This document shows, in pieces, positions 32,076-43,860 of a DNA stretch of 64,000 nucleotides. The number at the start of each line of letters is the position of its first letter. The first letter of the stretch is position 1. The translations under genes were made by a program, and so were the position numbers. The notes under the pieces were generated by a model. It was not told where the DNA came from, made no database searches, and saw only the letters and a program-made list of their open reading frames with translations. The stretch covers positions 131,543,592 to 131,607,591 of the forward strand of contig JAKSZU010000006.1 of the NCBI GenBank assembly GCA_026018925.1, read 5' to 3'. Source of the DNA: Tupaia tana (Eukaryota; Chordata; Mammalia; Scandentia; Tupaiidae).

Positions 32076-34250
32076 AAAACTTAAAGGTGTTTCTATTTAG
32101 TTTGATAGGAAACTAAACAAACAAACAAAAACCAGCAGTAGTTCTCAGCATAGAATTTTGGAGGAGACAGAGCAAGTTTTTTTTTTCCCTAGCATATAGC
32201 TATGACCATGGAATGCTTTTTTCTGACCTATGATGGACTTTTATTTCAGGGGTCAATTTTAGTAGATATGATATTGCTAATTAAAAACAAAGAGATTTAA
32301 AATAAGTTTATGCTCTGTATGTTCTTTATAAAGTCTTTAGAACCTAAATGATGACTTCGCTCCTAGTAGAGCTCAAGATCCTCCAGTGAAAATAATATTA
32401 TCTATAAAACACCTGGAGCATTTGACTAAGAATATTGCCCAGGGTTATTCAATGCCTTCAGGATTCACCGGATGAAGCAATGGTATAATTGATTTCTTTT
32501 CAGTGTCCCTGGAAGTTGTTTTCCTTATATCATAAGTGTCCTCCCTGGTCTCCCTGTTGCGGGCCCAATATGTGCTACAGCCCAACTGTTTGTGCATGTA
32601 GGCTGCAACTTGGTTAGGTAATAACTAGATCAACAACCGCAAATCCACCCTTGATGTTGTTGAAGCAGAGCCGGTTGTCACACTGCCACTACTGAAGCTC
32701 CCTCCCTGGGACCTGACACCTCCCTAGTCTTGTTTGTCATGGTCACCTTGGTGGGTTATGAATGATACTCTGGAACCTTAACAGTGGGAAACAGGGAATC
32801 CCCTGCTCTCATTAGCAATTTATTCAAGATGAGTTACTTCCGCAGATGGCCAAGCTTATCATTTTATGTTGATCCTTATTTGTCTCACTTTCAGATGGTG
32901 ACATTTGCTGAATTGATTCCCAAATTCTGATGAGCTCTTTATTTATAGCATGCAGCCTGATTACAATGAAAATAAAGAGTTCTTGACTTTGAGGGGCCCT
33001 ATGTTAACAGAAAAGACATTGAGCATTTTTTGAAAGTTGCTTGGGCTCACCTCTACTCCTGTCACCTTCCTCTCATGCTGTCTTTATATATGAAACAGCG
33101 ACCATAAGCTACCTCCCTCTCTGCGGCCCACATGTTCCTCAAAGCTGTTCTAGTGAGCTGTGTGTTCCTTCTCTGCCAAGTTTTCTGTCCCTTCCTGTGC
33201 TCTTGACATACTTCCTTTCTCCAGGACATTTTTCCCCCAAATATTAGAAGGAACAATAATTATTAGGTGTTTGGCCTTTAATGCAAATAACTCCAGGCTA
33301 AATTTTTCAAAATAGTGATTATCTTTTTATTAAACAAAAGAACTTCAAAGAACCTTCCATTTTCTCAATTGACCAAATTTTGGGTTTTTAAGTATTGCAT
33401 ATATTAAATTTAAAATATGAGAATTTATCAGTAATGTAGATTTAAAAGAACTCATAAACTAAATTTTTAACTTTGCCAATTTCTCATAAAAGAGAGTTAA
33501 CAGAGCAAGGACATTTTTAAGTTAAAAATGTAAAAAAAAATAGGATATAGTAATCAAGATACGTTAGCTTTTGTTCAATAATAATTTTAGGTAATGCATA
33601 CAAATTTTTACTAAGAGTCATAAATATCTTAAGAATAATTAGCTCTGAGTTACTATATAGAAGACAATAAAAGTATTTAAGGCAAGCAACCCCCATTTAT
33701 GCTTAGAACATAAATTTTAGACAGCATTCTATATGCTATACTCAATAATGATAGATTGAATTAAAGATGTTTTGCAGAAATACATTGGCAAAATAGAATT
33801 GAGTTATGAGTACACGGACTAATTCATCCAATTTAAAAGTTTTTAATGTTTATTTTAAGCTGGAGAGATAGGCGGAATATGATGTATCAATTACCTCCCA
33901 TTGAAAGCCCTTGAAGACCAGGGCAGTTTATAGCTACATTGCTTCATACATTTCTAATAACAGTGCATGTAAATAAACTCCTAATCAATTCATAAGTACA
34001 GGGATGCTGTTTGGGTAGTAGATCGAGTCAGTGTGAAATAAGTTAAAGCACCATTCAAAGTCTTGCTACAAGCAATTTTCTTCTGTCCTGTGTTTATCTT
34101 CTCCAAACACTGAGTTTCAGTGCCTCACTCACTGTGGAGGCCCCATCTAGAACTAATTCAATAGAGAAAGTATTTAAGATAGCATTTTATAGAATTTCAT
34201 AAGTTATAGGGCATCTTTAATACTTAGTTAAATGGAACCACTTAATTTTT
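32076..34250. other. Mostly unique DNA, no gene seen
   Basis: Includes a candidate conserved element at 32780-33000. A weak SINE-like phrase (aagctggagagataggcgg) at 33857 is too short to assign. AT-rich from 33250 onward. Confidence 0.5.
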
Positions 34251-34262
34251 GCATGTATTTTT

Positions 34263-34437
34263 TTAAAATGTTTACTTATTTCTTCCATGAGAAAAAGAGA
34301 GAAAGAGACAGAGATCCCTGCAACATGATCCCCATTCCATAATCCGCTCTAGTCTCAGTCAATCAGGATTGTGGGGAAGCGCTCACCTGGAGTGTACAGG
34401 TAGGTACTAGACATGTGACCACTGTGTCCCCGGTTAG
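34263..34437 (-). mobile_element. Old SINE, short, diverged
   Basis: GA-rich segment at 34288-34312 and a degenerate head near 34430. Target duplication catgtattttt at 34252-34262 and 34441-34451 supports retroposition. Confidence 0.6.
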
Positions 34438-34605
34438 ACTCATGTATTTTTATATGATTAGGTTACATAGAGAGGTGGCAATTTCTTAACCAATACTCTA
34501 AAATGTGAGCCATTAGGAACTCAGAAGCTCAGAACCTGAGACTATGAACTTACTAGGCCTATTAATATTTTCGTCCCTATTTCATTGATTAAATAATACA
34601 AATTT

Positions 34606-34868
34606 GGGACCAGCAGATGGTGTAATGGTTATGTCACGGACTCCCACATAGCTGACCACAGTTTGAGTCCTGGAAGACTTGAAGCTCACACTGGGCACGT
34701 GTGCATACATGTCCGAAATCCCAAAAGGAGAATGGAAGAGAGGAGATTGCAGTGTGGCCATCCTCACTGGGGGATGATTTCTCGCTTTCTGTCTGTCTCT
34801 CTCTCTCTTTGTCTCTCTGGTGAGTGCACATACCCTATAGCAAAAATCTCTCTTAAAAAAAAAAAAAA
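34606..34868 (+). mobile_element. tRNA-derived SINE, long type, internal deletion in tRNA tail
   Basis: Head gggaccagcagatggtgtaa, B box gtttgagtcctgg, then agacttgaagctcac with the acccggtgg segment shortened. Body, (TC)n and A-tail are present. Confidence 0.9.
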
Positions 34869-34869
34869 G

Positions 34870-35380
34870 ATGCAAATTCTTTCCACAAACCTATTTCACA
34901 CAGATGCTTTAAGTGTGATAACCAGAGATGACACAAAGTCAATGAAATCGCCAGCATAGCAGAGATATACAGGGCCTGGAGGGGTTTTTCTGGTCATATA
35001 ACTGACCTCAAACTCTCGTTTATACCTAGAAGATTTTCTTTTTCAACTTTAAGCTAAATTTATAATATGGATTGGTGACATTGAAGAAATAATTGACAGT
35101 TTTCACTTAAATGACATTTCACATTTAAATGATGTCTTTTTCTCCTAGTTAAGTATATGCCTACATGCCAACACACACGTACACACACACAAATACACAC
35201 ATATACATGTACGCAATTATCATTTACTTCTTCCTAGGGATGTTCATGCACATATACTTTGTCACAGCTTATCTTGTTGTACAGAGTTGGGAATGCTTTA
35301 TTTAAAACTAATTTATTTTCTCAAATTATTCTGCTCTCAGCTTCTAATTTTATTCCTCTTCTTTATTCATGATAAAGCAC
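34870..35380. other. No gene seen; short (AC)-rich stretch
   Basis: Holds a degenerate acacac stretch at 35169-35205. Otherwise unremarkable. Confidence 0.5.
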
Positions 35381-35382
35381 TT

Positions 35383-35442
35383 GTGTGTACACATGAGGTA
35401 CACATGAGCTAGAGGGAGGGAGGGAGGGGGGGAAGGGAGGGG

Positions 35443-35478
<36 letters not shown>

Positions 35479-35717
35479 AAGAAAGAGAAAGAGAGAGAAA
35501 GAAAGAAAGAAAGAAAGAAAGAAAAGGACTCTCCAAAGAGTCTGGTCATGCCATGATCTCTCTTTCCTCCAGTTCTCCAGTCCTCCAGCCTATAGGATGT
35601 TGGCCATGTGTGTCAGCATGGTTCATAATGTCTTGATGGGGATTTGAACTGAGGTTGCCATACGGGATCTGTCCTCGTGTGAGGTATGCATCCCTGCAGT
35701 GCCACAGAGCCAACCCC
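35383..35717 (-). mobile_element. Old tRNA-related SINE with expanded GA tract
   Basis: tRNA-like head at about 35717 (ggggttggctctgtgg), degenerate B box, then an expanded purine tract (35403-35525). Similar in layout to the AC-containing type. Confidence 0.65.
35403..35525. repeat. (GGGA)n/(GA)n/(GAAA)n purine tract
   Basis: A 120-bp pure purine strand passing from gggagg to gagaga to gaaagaaa units, arising in the GA region of a SINE. Mirror-repeat parts could form triplex DNA. Confidence 0.95.
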
Positions 35718-35719
35718 TT

Positions 35720-38108
35720 CAGCTTCTACTTAAAGTTTCACTCTCTTTAGAACACAAGACAGGAAATATTGCATTTTACCTCTTTACAGCCTTTGACTAC
35801 ATAACTTCGATTTTCAAGGCTAACAGAGCTTTCTCTTATAGGTTCTTAAACCAAAAATACTTACGTGAAAATACCTGTTCACAGGACAGGCAACAACAAA
35901 GTACTGCTAGGTGTCAGGAATTGTAGTGAATACTGTGCCAATTCAAGTTTCCAGGAAAACAACCATCACCTTTTGAGAATGGAAAGCCTCCATTTACAGT
36001 GGATGTCCTTTTTTTTTAAATTATTTTCTGGTAAATATTCAGAAATGCTGCAGTTACAAAAAATCTGTATCCTCACTAAACATTTTTATCATTCTTGAAA
36101 AAGAATTATGACCTAAAAAATTGCCTGACTATACAGCAGTAATCATAGACCACCCAAGCATAATTTTTACGAGTTCAAATTGACAGAAGAAGGCTATTGT
36201 CTGAGGTGATCGGGAGGAAAAAATAAAGTGGCTATTTATTAAGTTAAATAGTCATGCCGCTAGGTTTCCTTAGAATGACTATACTCCGATATGACTCATA
36301 ATGCTTTTTATGAAAATATTTAACAAAGTTTACAGCATTACAAACTGACATGCAGAGACAAAAAAATAAAAAAGAATTTGTATTAACTGTAACCCCCTAT
36401 GCTATAGGCAGAGGGAGTTACGTATTTCCATAGAAAGGCACAGAAGCACAATAAATGGGGCACACATTGCGTGTCTTTATAGGTGCAAATTGATAATTGG
36501 ACATCAAAACAATGCAGTTATCCCATTGAAGAGGTGCAAATTGGCAGTCAGATTGCAGATATCAGCAAGGGATAAGACAAAGGGAACACATGATAAAAAC
36601 CTATGTCGTTCATGCCTACTGGGGAACTTGTATTTCAAGAAAGAGAGAGATACCGTAGAAAAAGCAGAAAACATTTTAGAGATCACATTTTTCTACGACT
36701 GCTCTCAATGGGAAACTTGTAAAAAGTCCTGTCTGTATTATTTGAATTGAAATTGTATCACCACTTTCCTTTTTAAACAGCCTCACAATGCTACCAAATA
36801 AATAAAAAGGATAATGTAGTGATAATATTGTGCAGGGACTTGTGCTAAATTCTTTACAGCTAGTGAGCTTTGGTATATTAGCTTTGATAACTGTCATAAG
36901 AATAGGTGTCTATTTTGGTACTAAGTTTGAAAAGTTGTGATGCCTCTGTGTAGAATTTATATAAGGATTCATACAACAAGAGTGTTTTGGTAGCTGTCTA
37001 CTGATGTGCTAAAATTTCCACTTGAAACTTAGAAAACTTGTAGTCCAGTCTCATTATGGTAGAATTGGTTGTGTTATTAAAATATATACACAAGTAAGAC
37101 ATGAAGATATGTGGGGAAAAAAGGAAAAATATATCAGATCTATCTAGAAGAAAAAGATGACTAACCTTATACCAACAGGAAGAGGCTGAGAATTACTAGA
37201 AAAACAACTATAAAGACACTGTAAATCAAACAGCATAGAGTTTAGAACATCAAAAACTCAGAAATTTTCATCTATTATTAATTATGATAAAAAATTCTAT
37301 CTCAGAATATTTTACACAGCAACTGTTGCCAAGAAAATCTACATCTTCCTGAGCTGGGGAAAGTTAGAAATAAGAACTAAGACTCTAAACTTCCAATGAA
37401 ATTGGATAGCCATTAATAAAATATCCCAATGCCTTTGTACATTTTTCTTTCAATTAAAAAGCCATGTTTCAACGAGAAGACAATTTATTATTTCAATGAC
37501 ATTTCAATATTTAATGGGACTACAATTAAAATAGCCCCATTGAATGTAAGAACTTAGTGTGAGCTTCAAAAACATTATTTTTGCCATTAAATTATTATTT
37601 TCCACCTATGTTATATGTAAGTGTACCTAAGATAGAAATTCTAAACAAAACATTACAAAAAATAGTATTATAGGCTTTATTCTGAATTGATGATGAAAGA
37701 CCTTTATTAGATTCTCTATTAACCTTTTTATTAACCTTTTAAATAAGCTTCTTATTAGCCAACATAGGCAATAGCAAAGTCGGCTTCTTCACACTACCTC
37801 TGATGATCTTTGAGGAGCTAATTAGTACAACCAGGCGCAGCTAGACTTTTCTTTATCTGCATCCAATCCCCATCAGCAGACTTTCTATCCACTGAACATC
37901 TATATTCCAATTAACATCATAACCTTATCTCTTCTGCATCCATATCTGTAACAGAGATTTTTCTTGTAATGCAATAATATATGAGTATAGATCAAGGCTA
38001 ATCTCAAAAGTCCACAAAGATCATTCAACCTTTGCTTTAGCTCCAAAGCCCTAGATGGAGTTGAGTTTTCTTATATATGTTGAATATTTAAGAGTTTAGA
38101 AGGATTAT

Positions 38109-38140
<32 letters not shown>

Positions 38141-38460
38141 TTGTGTGTAGGAGTATGGGCTTATTACAATAAAAGTGGGTTTGCCAAGAATTTTATGCAA
38201 GCAATTCATCTGGAAACAAAACAAGAGGCATCAGGAATTCTACAATAGATGCAGTAAGTTCATTACAATGGTTGCTAATTGAAGGACAAAATTTTAGTGC
38301 CTCTACTCAGAGCAGAGATGACTAGGAGCTCTTTAAAACTATTGCTTCTCTACTGTCTTGGGAAAGTCTTCAGAAAATAAGCTTTCGAATCCTTAATTTC
38401 TTTCATCTACATATAGAGTTATTTTAAGATTATTTTAAGATTAAGTTTCCAGCATGTCAA
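35720..38460. other. Unique AT-rich DNA with candidate conserved elements
   Basis: No repeat family or gene recognised. Segments at 36110-36370 and 37440-37620 contain homeodomain-like TAAT/ATTA clusters and no indel-scarred repeat signature. A (GT)n tract lies at 38109-38147. Confidence 0.45.
38109..38147. repeat. (GT)n microsatellite
   Basis: Sixteen or more GT units with flanking variants. Confidence 0.95.
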
Positions 38461-38464
38461 TGAC

Positions 38465-38535
38465 TTACATGTCAAACTGGGGTAATATTGACTTCATAGG
38501 ATTGTTGAAAGAATCAATGAAAAGTGTCTGATATA
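38465..38535 (+). mobile_element. MIR fragment
   Basis: aaactggggtaatattgact, then 'tcataggattgttgaaagaa' and tcaatgaaa match the MIR 3' portion. Confidence 0.65.
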
Positions 38536-38601
38536 TATTGAGTGTTTGATATATATTGAGCAGAGATATAAAGTGTTGTTTTTTAAAATGGTCAGTGTTG
38601 T

Positions 38602-38842
38602 GTTTTTATAATTGTCAGAGGGCACATGCACTCATCAGAAAGAAAGACAGAGAGTAGGAGAAATCCTCAATGGGGCATGACCATGCCACAGTCCTTTTTT
38701 CTCCATTTTTTCATTCTGTAGAGATTTTGGGTATGTACATACAGATGAGCCTGGAATATTTTCAAGCCACTAGAGCCAGGATTTGAATCATGGCCTATCA
38801 TGTGGGAAATGACTCTCTAACCATTAGATTACAAGGCTGGTC
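38602..38842 (-). mobile_element. tRNA-derived SINE, older
   Basis: Head at 38842 (agaccagccttgtaatct), B box gattcaaatcctgg in reverse, body ccatgccacagtccttttt, 'attgtcagagggcacatgca' at the 3' side. CpG-depleted. Confidence 0.75.
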
Positions 38843-38844
38843 TA

Positions 38845-39208
38845 AGGTCATATTTATAATATAGATTTTTCATACTTTTTACATTGTTATCTAAGAATTT
38901 TACTATGGAAAAATAATTATTTCTGAGAGAATATTATCTTATAAATTGGTGGAATTAAATTAAAAACAAAATTTTACTATGAAAAGAATAATTGAGGAAT
39001 ATAAGTAAAACTATTTAATAGTAACACAGAACATGTTCATTTAATAGTATATTTATCAATTCTAATAAACATTTGTATTAGTATGTTAAAATTTATTATA
39101 ATAATTTATTCATATTGTGGATATCATAGTAAATATTATTTAATTAATAAGTTAGTAATGTGATATAATTACTAAAATGTGAAACAAATATGGTATAAAA
39201 TAATCTCT
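38845..39208. other. Very AT-rich DNA, nothing recognised
   Basis: Runs of attaat and taataa with no coding or repeat signature. Confidence 0.5.
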
Positions 39209-39224
39209 TAAAATTGCAAAGGGA

Positions 39225-39478
39225 GGGGACCAGCAGTTGGAGTAATGGCTATGTTGCTGGACTCCCATGTGGTCGATTGTGGTTTGAGTCCCGGACCTGG
39301 TGGCTTGAACTCACACCAGGTGCATGTGTGTGTGTGTGTACCCAAGATCCCGAGAGGAGAATGGAGGAGAAGGGTCTGCAGCATGGCAATCCCCCCAGGG
39401 GGTGATTTCTCACTTTCTGTCTGTCTCTCTCTTTCTGGCAAGCACACATGTCCTATAGCAAAAACCTCTCAAAAAAAT
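39225..39478 (+). mobile_element. tRNA-derived SINE, long type
   Basis: Full length with head ggggaccagcagttggagt, B box ggtttgagtcccgg, ccccccagggggtga and an A-rich tail. Target duplication taaaattgcaaagggag (39208-39224) and taaaattacaagtggag (39479-39495). Confidence 0.93.
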
Positions 39479-39718
39479 TAAAATTACAAGTGGAGAAAAA
39501 TAAAGACAACAATAGTAAAATATACAAAGAAGAATGTTCTAGAAAGATTTTTTCAGTTGCATCAGATTTAATATTCAAGCTTCAAAGAAATAGAGCATAA
39601 ACATAGGCATATTGGATTCAAGTAGTGGATTTATGAAATGTAAATAAGAAAGAATACAGATCAAGAATCCTAATAAAAAATTTTTACCATTCTGCTTTTG
39701 ATGACTAATACTAAATAT

Positions 39719-39763
39719 GTTGTGTATTTGTGTGTGTGTGTGTGTGTATGTGTGTGTGTGTGT
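39719..39763. repeat. (GT)n microsatellite
   Basis: gtgtgt run with two interruptions. Confidence 0.95.
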
Positions 39764-39821
39764 AATCTTTTATTGTAAGGCATTTAAATTTTACCTCAAT
39801 ACAATTTAAAGATAAAAATTT

Positions 39822-39998
39822 TAGGAATTGGTAAGTGGCATGGTGGTTAAGAGTACTGGACTCCCACATGGCCAACTGTGGTTCGAGTCCCAAACCTGGC
39901 GGCTTGCTTTCTCACTTTCTCTCACTCTGTTTCTGTCTCTCTCTCATTCTCACTCTCACTCTGTCCCTCTCTGGTCAAATTAAATAAATAAACAAAAT
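39822..39998 (+). mobile_element. tRNA-derived SINE, short type
   Basis: Head gaattggtaagtggcatgg, B box ggttcgagtcccaa, then aacctggcggcttg runs directly into tctcactttctctcactc. The body with agaggagaatgg and the C/G palindrome are missing. This is the clearest plus-strand view of the short form. Confidence 0.88.
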
Positions 39999-40144
39999 AA
40001 AGTTAAATAAAATAATTCTTTAAATAAGAGATTAAAAAAGTTTGTCACATCTGTAGAGAACCAGTTTGGGGGACATTTATTGCTTTCAGGGGTTGTCACA
40101 GCTAAGGGCTGAACCATAAATAGTTGGAAGTTGATCTACCATGA

Positions 40145-40625
40145 TTTTTTTTTTTTTTTAACATGAGTCAAATTTCCCCCCAAGGGGAATTTTATTGATT
40201 ACTTTATTACCTCACAAAAGACCAATTGTAATCAAATGAGATGAACATTCACCTCAACATTTTGTTGTCTTTATAATAAAACAAAAAAATGAAGCTTACA
40301 ATTGGATCACTTGAAGACTCTTTCCCTTACCTCCTCCCAGTTCGAAATGCTTGCATCTCTTAATAGCCAGCATCCTCTCAGATCTGCAGTTGGACTCAAC
40401 ACATTCAAGCCTCAGCACCATCTTCTTTGTAGTTTTTGTCTTTTTCTGGAAAATAGGCTTAGTCTGTCCACCATAGCTACTCAACTTCCTGTCATAATGC
40501 CACTTTCCCTGAGAGAATCCTTGCCCTTTTGTACTGTGTCACTTTTTGAGGTTGGTGCTTGCCATACTTCTTACAGAAAGACCTGCAGGTATTAGGGATG
40601 TTCACCATGTTTGTGAGCGTGCTGT
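40145..40625 (-). pseudogene. RPL36A: Processed pseudogene of ribosomal protein L36A (eL42)
   Basis: Minus-strand ATG at 40608 opens [20 protein letters not shown] followed by QKVTQYK, the N-terminus of eL42. A deletion near 40490 shifts the frame. The rest ([37 protein letters not shown]) reads in the next frame and ends at 40296. The parent is a large-subunit protein of about 106 residues with zinc-binding Cys pairs; several are changed here. No introns are present, a 3' UTR-like part with aataaaa follows, and a T-run on the plus strand at 40145-40159 could be the poly(A) tail. The copy cannot make the protein. The closely related RPL36AL parent cannot be excluded. Confidence 0.85.
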
Positions 40626-40919
40626 ATCTGCACAGAAAGAGAGAGGCTGGCTCTCTACCATAATTCTTAAGGCAGCAGAACTTACCTTCATGGTCAGGAT
40701 TTAGGTGTTCATTTAAATATATCGAGCAACTTGTTGACCCACAGCTTGAGAATTTTGGATTGTTTGGATAATGCCCTGAAGGATAATGTGCTCGTATATG
40801 TAATAATGATGCCTTGTCATCATAATACTGCCAGTATTGAAGTGTATTCATGGCTATTACCATATTTTTCTCTTGTAATGATTGTTTGAGGTATATAGGG
40901 CACATAAAATTGATCAACT

Positions 40920-41440
40920 AAAATGAAGAAATCAGTATGTCTACCAATTAAGGAATATGCTAAGAATGACAGAGTTTTAGTTAAAGCTGAGTCCCCTTCA
41001 GTCCAGCTTCTAATTTCACAGATGGATACTTCACCGAGGTTTTTAGACTAGACTTGCTTATATCTCGGTCTTTGCAGATGAAGGTCTTCACTATTGTAAA
41101 TTGGTGTGATTCAGTGTACTAAATCAGTAAAAACACAGGATTGGCATTTATTCATTTAGCTTCTTATTTTTGTCCATTTTAGAAAATTAATAAAAGCTCT
41201 CTGAGGGTCTCTTAAAATTTTAACACTAAACACTTTTTCTTAATATATTCTTCAACGTGTTTACTCCTCAGTCGATGTTTTCACTTAATTCTTTTTTTTT
41301 TCATAGTTAGAATATTTATTTCATGCTATTACAATAATGTGTTTATATAATCTCCCAGCTGAGATGGCATCTTCCTTAAGGGCAGGCCTCTGTGTAGGTG
41401 CAATCTAAATATATTCAACAAATGTATGTGGAACAAAGCA
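40920..41440. other. No gene seen
   Basis: Unique-looking AT-rich DNA. The open frame that runs upstream of the pseudogene start (to about 40917) shows no family resemblance. Confidence 0.5.
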
Positions 41441-41449
41441 TTTGCTAAT

Positions 41450-41645
41450 GTTTACTATGGTCCAGACCCTCTTCCTAACAATATCATTTCACCTGATCAT
41501 TAGAATAATCCTATGATGTAGCCACAAATGGTTAAATCTGTTTTATAGTTGAGGTGACTGAGACACATATAGGCTAGATACTTGCACAAGTTTAGTTATA
41601 AATAAAGCTTATAGCCGTCTAACTGTAGAAACTGGTTTACTAATC
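41450..41645 (-). mobile_element. MIR, antisense
   Basis: cctgatcattagaataatcc, 'tatgatgtagccacaaatgg', ttgaggtgactgagacacat and cttgcacaagtttag follow the antisense MIR order. Confidence 0.75.
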
Positions 41646-41679
41646 AATATATTGTATTTCAATCAAGAGTAATCATCTC

Positions 41680-41952
41680 TGAGACCTGTCAGTTACATGG
41701 TGGTTTAAGGCAGCTGGAACTCACATGTCTAACTGTGCAGTTCTAATCCCAGACCTAGTGTCTTGAGAAACATGCCAGGCATGTGTACCTGCATGCCCGA
41801 AGTTCCAGGAGGACAAAGGAGAAAAAGGAGTGTGGTGTGGCTATTCACCCCCCCCCCATACCCCTGCCGAGTGTGATTTCTCTCTTTCCACCTTTCTCTG
41901 TATTTCTATGGCTCTCTCCAGTGAACACACATGCATAACTTTAAAAAATGTA
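41680..41952 (+). mobile_element. tRNA-derived SINE, older long type
   Basis: Head gacctgtcagttacatggtg, B box gttctaatccca, body gttccaggaggacaaaggag, an expanded C-run (41847-41856) in the palindrome segment and a TC tract. Target duplication agtaatcatctctga (41668) and agtaatcatcagaat (41956). Confidence 0.82.
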
Positions 41953-42554
41953 AAAAGTAATCATCAGAATAGGGAAAGAATGCAGTCGTCTGTTTACTAA
42001 CAATGTGACCTTATATGTAGACAATTCTTTCTTTATGTGTATTTTATTTTTACACATTTAATAACTGTATATCATTACAACACGCAAAATATATTTTCCC
42101 AGCAAGAATACACTGTTTATTAGTCCAGTTAAAAATATTATCATACACCATATCAACAGATAATTTTTCATTTTTTGTGACCTTTAAACTTGTTTCTTTC
42201 TTTTTCCCCTTGATTCTCTTCCTCTCACCTTTCTCTATTTCACACCCTCCTCCCACACTGTCTCTAGTATCCACAATTGTTCTCCATGATTTTATGCCTT
42301 CAAATCTTTTAGTTTCTGCCATAGAATGCAGATATTTGGTATATATTGAGTGAGGACATACAATGTCTCCCTTTCATAGTCTAGTTTGCTTTGCTTAGTA
42401 ATAAATCTTCCATATTCTTCCATTTTCTATCAAATGCCAAGTTCTTATTTTTTTATGATGGAGTAGTATTCCATGGTTTATATGTGCTACACTTTTTCAA
42501 TCCATTCATCTGTTCATGGACATTTAGGTTGATTCTATGTCAAGTACTTTTTTG

Positions 42555-42800
42555 TAGAGGTTTTTGCTATAGGGCACATGTGTTTGTTAGAAAGACAGAG
42601 GCAGAGAGACAGAAAGCAAGAAATCACCTCCCAGGGGTGATGGCCACACCGCAATCCCTTTTCCTCCATTCTCCTCTTGGGATCTTGGGCACACACACAC
42701 ACGCACCCAGTGTGGGTTTAAGCCACCGGGTCCAGGACTCGAAACGCAGTCAACTACGTGGGATTTCAGCGACATAGCCATTATGCTAACTGCTGGTCCA
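42555..42800 (-). mobile_element. tRNA-derived SINE, long type
   Basis: Head at 42800 (tggaccagcagttagcataa), CpG-containing ccgggtccaggactcg in reverse, and cacctcccaggggtga. Perfect target duplication tcaagtacttttttg at 42540-42554 and 42801-42815 within LINE-1. Confidence 0.94.
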
Positions 42801-43637
42801 TCAAGTACTTTTTTGACTCAGTGTATTCCTATCCTTTGGATAGATCCCTAGCAGTGGAATCGCTGGTTAACATGGCAGTTCTATTTGTAGGTCTTTGAGG
42901 ATCCTCCATATTTTTCTCCACAGTGGTTGTACTAATTTATGTTTCCACCAACAGCATAGAAGAGTTCCCTTTTCACCACAGCTTCACCAGCACTTACCAT
43001 TTTTAATTTTTTCAATCTTAGCCATTCTGACTGGGGTTAGGTGATATCTCATTGTGATTTTGATTTGCATCTGCCTTATGATAAGGGATGTTGAGTATTA
43101 TTCATATGCATTTTGGCTGCTTATATGTCTTCCTTAGAGAATTATCTGTTTAGTTCAATTGTCCATCTTTTAATTGGTTTGATTTTTTTTTTGGGGGGGG
43201 AGGAGTAAACTGCTTGAGTTCCCTGTTATTCTGTTATCAGTCCCTTATCTGCTAATATATTCTGCCATTCCGAGGGCTGCTGATTCACTCTAATTATTAT
43301 TTCCTTTGCTACGCAGAACTTTTTAACCTAATGTAGTCCCACTTGTCTATTTTTGGGATTATTTTCTGTGCCTTGGAAGTCTTATTTAAGAAGTCTTTAC
43401 CTACTCTGATGTCTCTAAGAGTTTTCCCTTGTGTTATCCACAAGTAGTTTTATAATTTGAGGTTTTAAGTTTAGATCTTTGATCCAGTTGAGTTGATTTT
43501 TGTTAATGGTGAGAGATAGGGATTCAGTTTCTTCTTTCTGCAAGTGGATATCCAATTTTTCCAGCATCATTTGCTAAACAGATTTTTCTTTTCCCCTCTG
43601 TATTGACAGATGCTTTATATTAAAAAATCAGCTGACA

Positions 43638-43860
43638 GGGGACCAGCAGCTGGCATAATGGCTATGTTGCTGGACTCCCATGTAGTCAACTATGGTTCAA
43701 GCCCCAGACCTTTTGGCTTAAACTCATGCTGGGCATGTGAAGGGATTGTGCCATGACCATCCCCCTTAGGGGGTGATTTCTCGCTTTCTGTCTCTCTGTC
43801 TTTCTGGCAAGCACACATGGCCTATAGCAAAAACCTCTAAAAAAAAAAAAAAAAAAAAAA
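43638..43860 (+). mobile_element. tRNA-derived SINE, internally deleted body
   Basis: Head ggggaccagcagctggcata, B box gttcaagcccc, then tgctgggcatgtgaaggg jumps over about 40 bp of the body (the gtgcccaagatcccgagagg part). The palindrome, TC tract and a long A-tail follow. Confidence 0.9.

Noticed and set aside
31606..32076. 156-codon frame
   Set aside because: Mostly AT-rich hydrophobic read-through ending in an AC-containing SINE.
40492..40917. Upstream extension of the RPL36A-like frame as a fusion protein
   Set aside because: Codons before the ATG at 40608 do not resemble eL42 or another family; chance open frame upstream.
42050..42322. 90-codon Lys/Glu-rich minus-strand frame
   Set aside because: Corresponds to LINE-1 3' UTR sequence rather than an ORF.
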